Below, piece after piece: positions 30,778 to 31,722 of a DNA stretch of 31,722 nucleotides. Position numbers and translations under genes: made by a program. The first letter of the stretch is position 1. Every line of letters begins with the position of its first letter. The notes under the pieces are model-generated. The model did not search any database and was not told the DNA's origin. It was given only the letters and a program-made list of their open reading frames with translations. Source of the DNA: Dorea sp. (lineage in GTDB: Bacteria > Bacillota_A > Clostridia > Lachnospirales > Lachnospiraceae); contig JAEDLC010000008.1 of NCBI GenBank assembly GCA_016295505.1, positions 1 to 31,722 on the forward strand, in the 5' to 3' direction.

Positions 30778-31722
30778 ATGAGAAAATACTGGTATCGAAG
30801 AATTTTGATAATGATATTAACATTTACAATTGCCGTAAGCGGAGGATATTATCTGATCGAGATCCGACAAGAACAGCTTCGGCAGGAGGTCAATGCGAAG
30901 ACGGCAGCTTCCGATATGGTAATTCCAGGCGGAATGCCTATTGGGATCTATCTGGAGACCGATGGAGTCATGGTTCTTGGAACAGATACCATAACCGGTA
31001 TGGACGGAAACCAATATTCTCCCTGTGAACATCTGTTAAAGGCAGGAGATTATATCGTCGCCGTAGGAGATCAGGAAACAGACAGTAAAGATGCTCTGGT
31101 GGAAGCAGTGAAAGAACTGGATGACAATGAAACAGTACTTAAAGTGAGAAGGGATGATACGTATCTTGATATTAAGGTTCGACCGGTGCAGTGCGGACGA
31201 AAGGATTATAAACTCGGGATCTGGGTAAGAGACAATGCACAGGGACTTGGAACAATCACATATCTGACAGCCGACAGCCGATTCGGTGCATTGGGACATG
31301 GAATTCATGACATTGATACGAATGAACTGATAGAGATTGAAGAAGGAAGAGTCTACAGCACAAGTGTGAAAGATATTCAAAAAGGAGCGGACGGAACGCC
31401 GGGTGGAATGGAAGGAATCATCGTGTATAACAGTTATAATGTTCTGGGAAATATAACAGATAATACAGACTGCGGAATCTTCGGGAGTATAGACAGAATA
31501 GATGCTCTGTTTGAAGAACAGACACCGATGCAGACCGCCGATACCGAAGAAATCCAGGAGGGAGAGGCATGGATCCGATGTGCTGTCACAGGAGAAGTGA
31601 AAGATTATAAGATCCGCATTACAAAAGTTGACAGACTGACACATGAAGCCAATAAGGGACTGGTAATTGAGGTTACAGATCCGGAACTTCTGGAGGTTAC
31701 CGGAGGTATCGTACAGGGGATG
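30778..31722 (+). CDS. spoIVB: SpoIVB peptidase, 3' end beyond the window
   Basis: SpoIVB is the forespore serine protease (family S55) that is secreted into the intermembrane space, cleaves SpoIVFA and so triggers pro-sigma-K processing. The open frame runs 315 codons from ATG 30778 to the window end. It shows an N-terminal membrane anchor (about 9-26), a PDZ domain (about 50-135, GIYLETDGVMVLGTD...AGDYIVAVGD) and the protease domain starting LGIWVRDNAQGLGTITYL. The putative catalytic histidine is H174 in FGALGHGI. The window stops at GGIVQGM, just before the expected catalytic-serine motif (SGSP in this family). AAGGAG at 30761-30766 supports the start. recN-spoIVB is followed by spo0A in most spore formers. 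Confidence 0.95.
   Translation, partial: MRKYWYRRILIMILTFTIAVSGGYYLIEIRQEQLRQEVNAKTAASDMVIPGGMPIGIYLETDGVMVLGTDTITGMDGNQYSPCEHLLKAGDYIVAVGDQETDSKDALVEAVKELDDNETVLKVRRDDTYLDIKVRPVQCGRKDYKLGIWVRDNAQGLGTITYLTADSRFGALGHGIHDIDTNELIEIEEGRVYSTSVKDIQKGADGTPGGMEGIIVYNSYNVLGNITDNTDCGIFGSIDRIDALFEEQTPMQTADTEEIQEGEAWIRCAVTGEVKDYKIRITKVDRLTHEANKGLVIEVTDPELLEVTGGIVQGM

Overview
The window reads as a conserved chromosomal segment of an anaerobic, spore-forming Firmicute, most likely a Lachnospiraceae-type clostridium. The basis is the gene order (rimP-nusA-ylxR-ylxQ-infB-rbfA-nrnA-truB-ribF-rpsO-pnp, the complete spoIIIAA-AH operon, then asp23-nusB-xseAB-ispA-dxs-tlyA-nadK-argR-recN-spoIVB), the A/G-rich coding strand, the strong AGGAGG-type ribosome binding sites and the frequent TTG/GTG starts. 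Every gene I can support is on the + strand. I see no rRNA, tRNA, CRISPR array, prophage or transposase gene.

Layout. 1-74 is the tail of an unidentified gene. 121-10256 is a translation/RNA operon: a promoter and an attenuator-like hairpin precede rimP, nusA, rnpM (ylxR), ylxQ, infB, rbfA, nrnA, truB and ribF, followed by a Na+/phosphate cotransporter with a PhoU-like tail. 10271-13032 holds rpsO and pnp, each with its own promoter and structured leader, each closed by an intrinsic terminator. 13074-15073 is the only clearly accessory stretch: a neurotransmitter:sodium symporter (NSS) gene with a 37-residue putative small subunit, an elaborate control region (21-bp-phased direct repeat, extended -10 promoter, 180-nt leader able to form alternative hairpins), a terminator and a 54-bp perfect palindrome. 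15077-20055 is the spoIIIA operon, which builds the mother-cell-to-forespore channel. 20120-21802 is prfC under its own promoter. 21813-30677 is a second housekeeping run beginning at asp23, with very short or overlapping gene junctions. It ends in a terminator, and spoIVB runs off the window just before its catalytic serine.

How the genes work together. The first operon couples transcription elongation (NusA), 30S maturation (RimP, RbfA), initiation (IF2), tRNA modification (TruB) and RNA turnover (NrnA, PNPase). The sporulation genes frame the third quarter and the end: the SpoIIIA channel and SpoIVB signalling protease both act during engulfment and sigma-factor crosstalk. Between them lie isoprenoid precursor synthesis (Dxs, IspA), DNA repair (XseAB, RecN), NADP supply (NadK) and arginine control (ArgR).

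Novelty. I found no convincing undescribed multi-gene system. What deserves a second look is mainly non-coding: the NSS control region, the palindrome between the NSS genes and spoIIIA, and the leaders of rimP, rpsO and pnp. One protein oddity is a SpoIIIAF that seems to lack its soluble domain. Assignments rest on reading motifs and gene order by eye. Promoters, leaders and start-codon choices are inferences.
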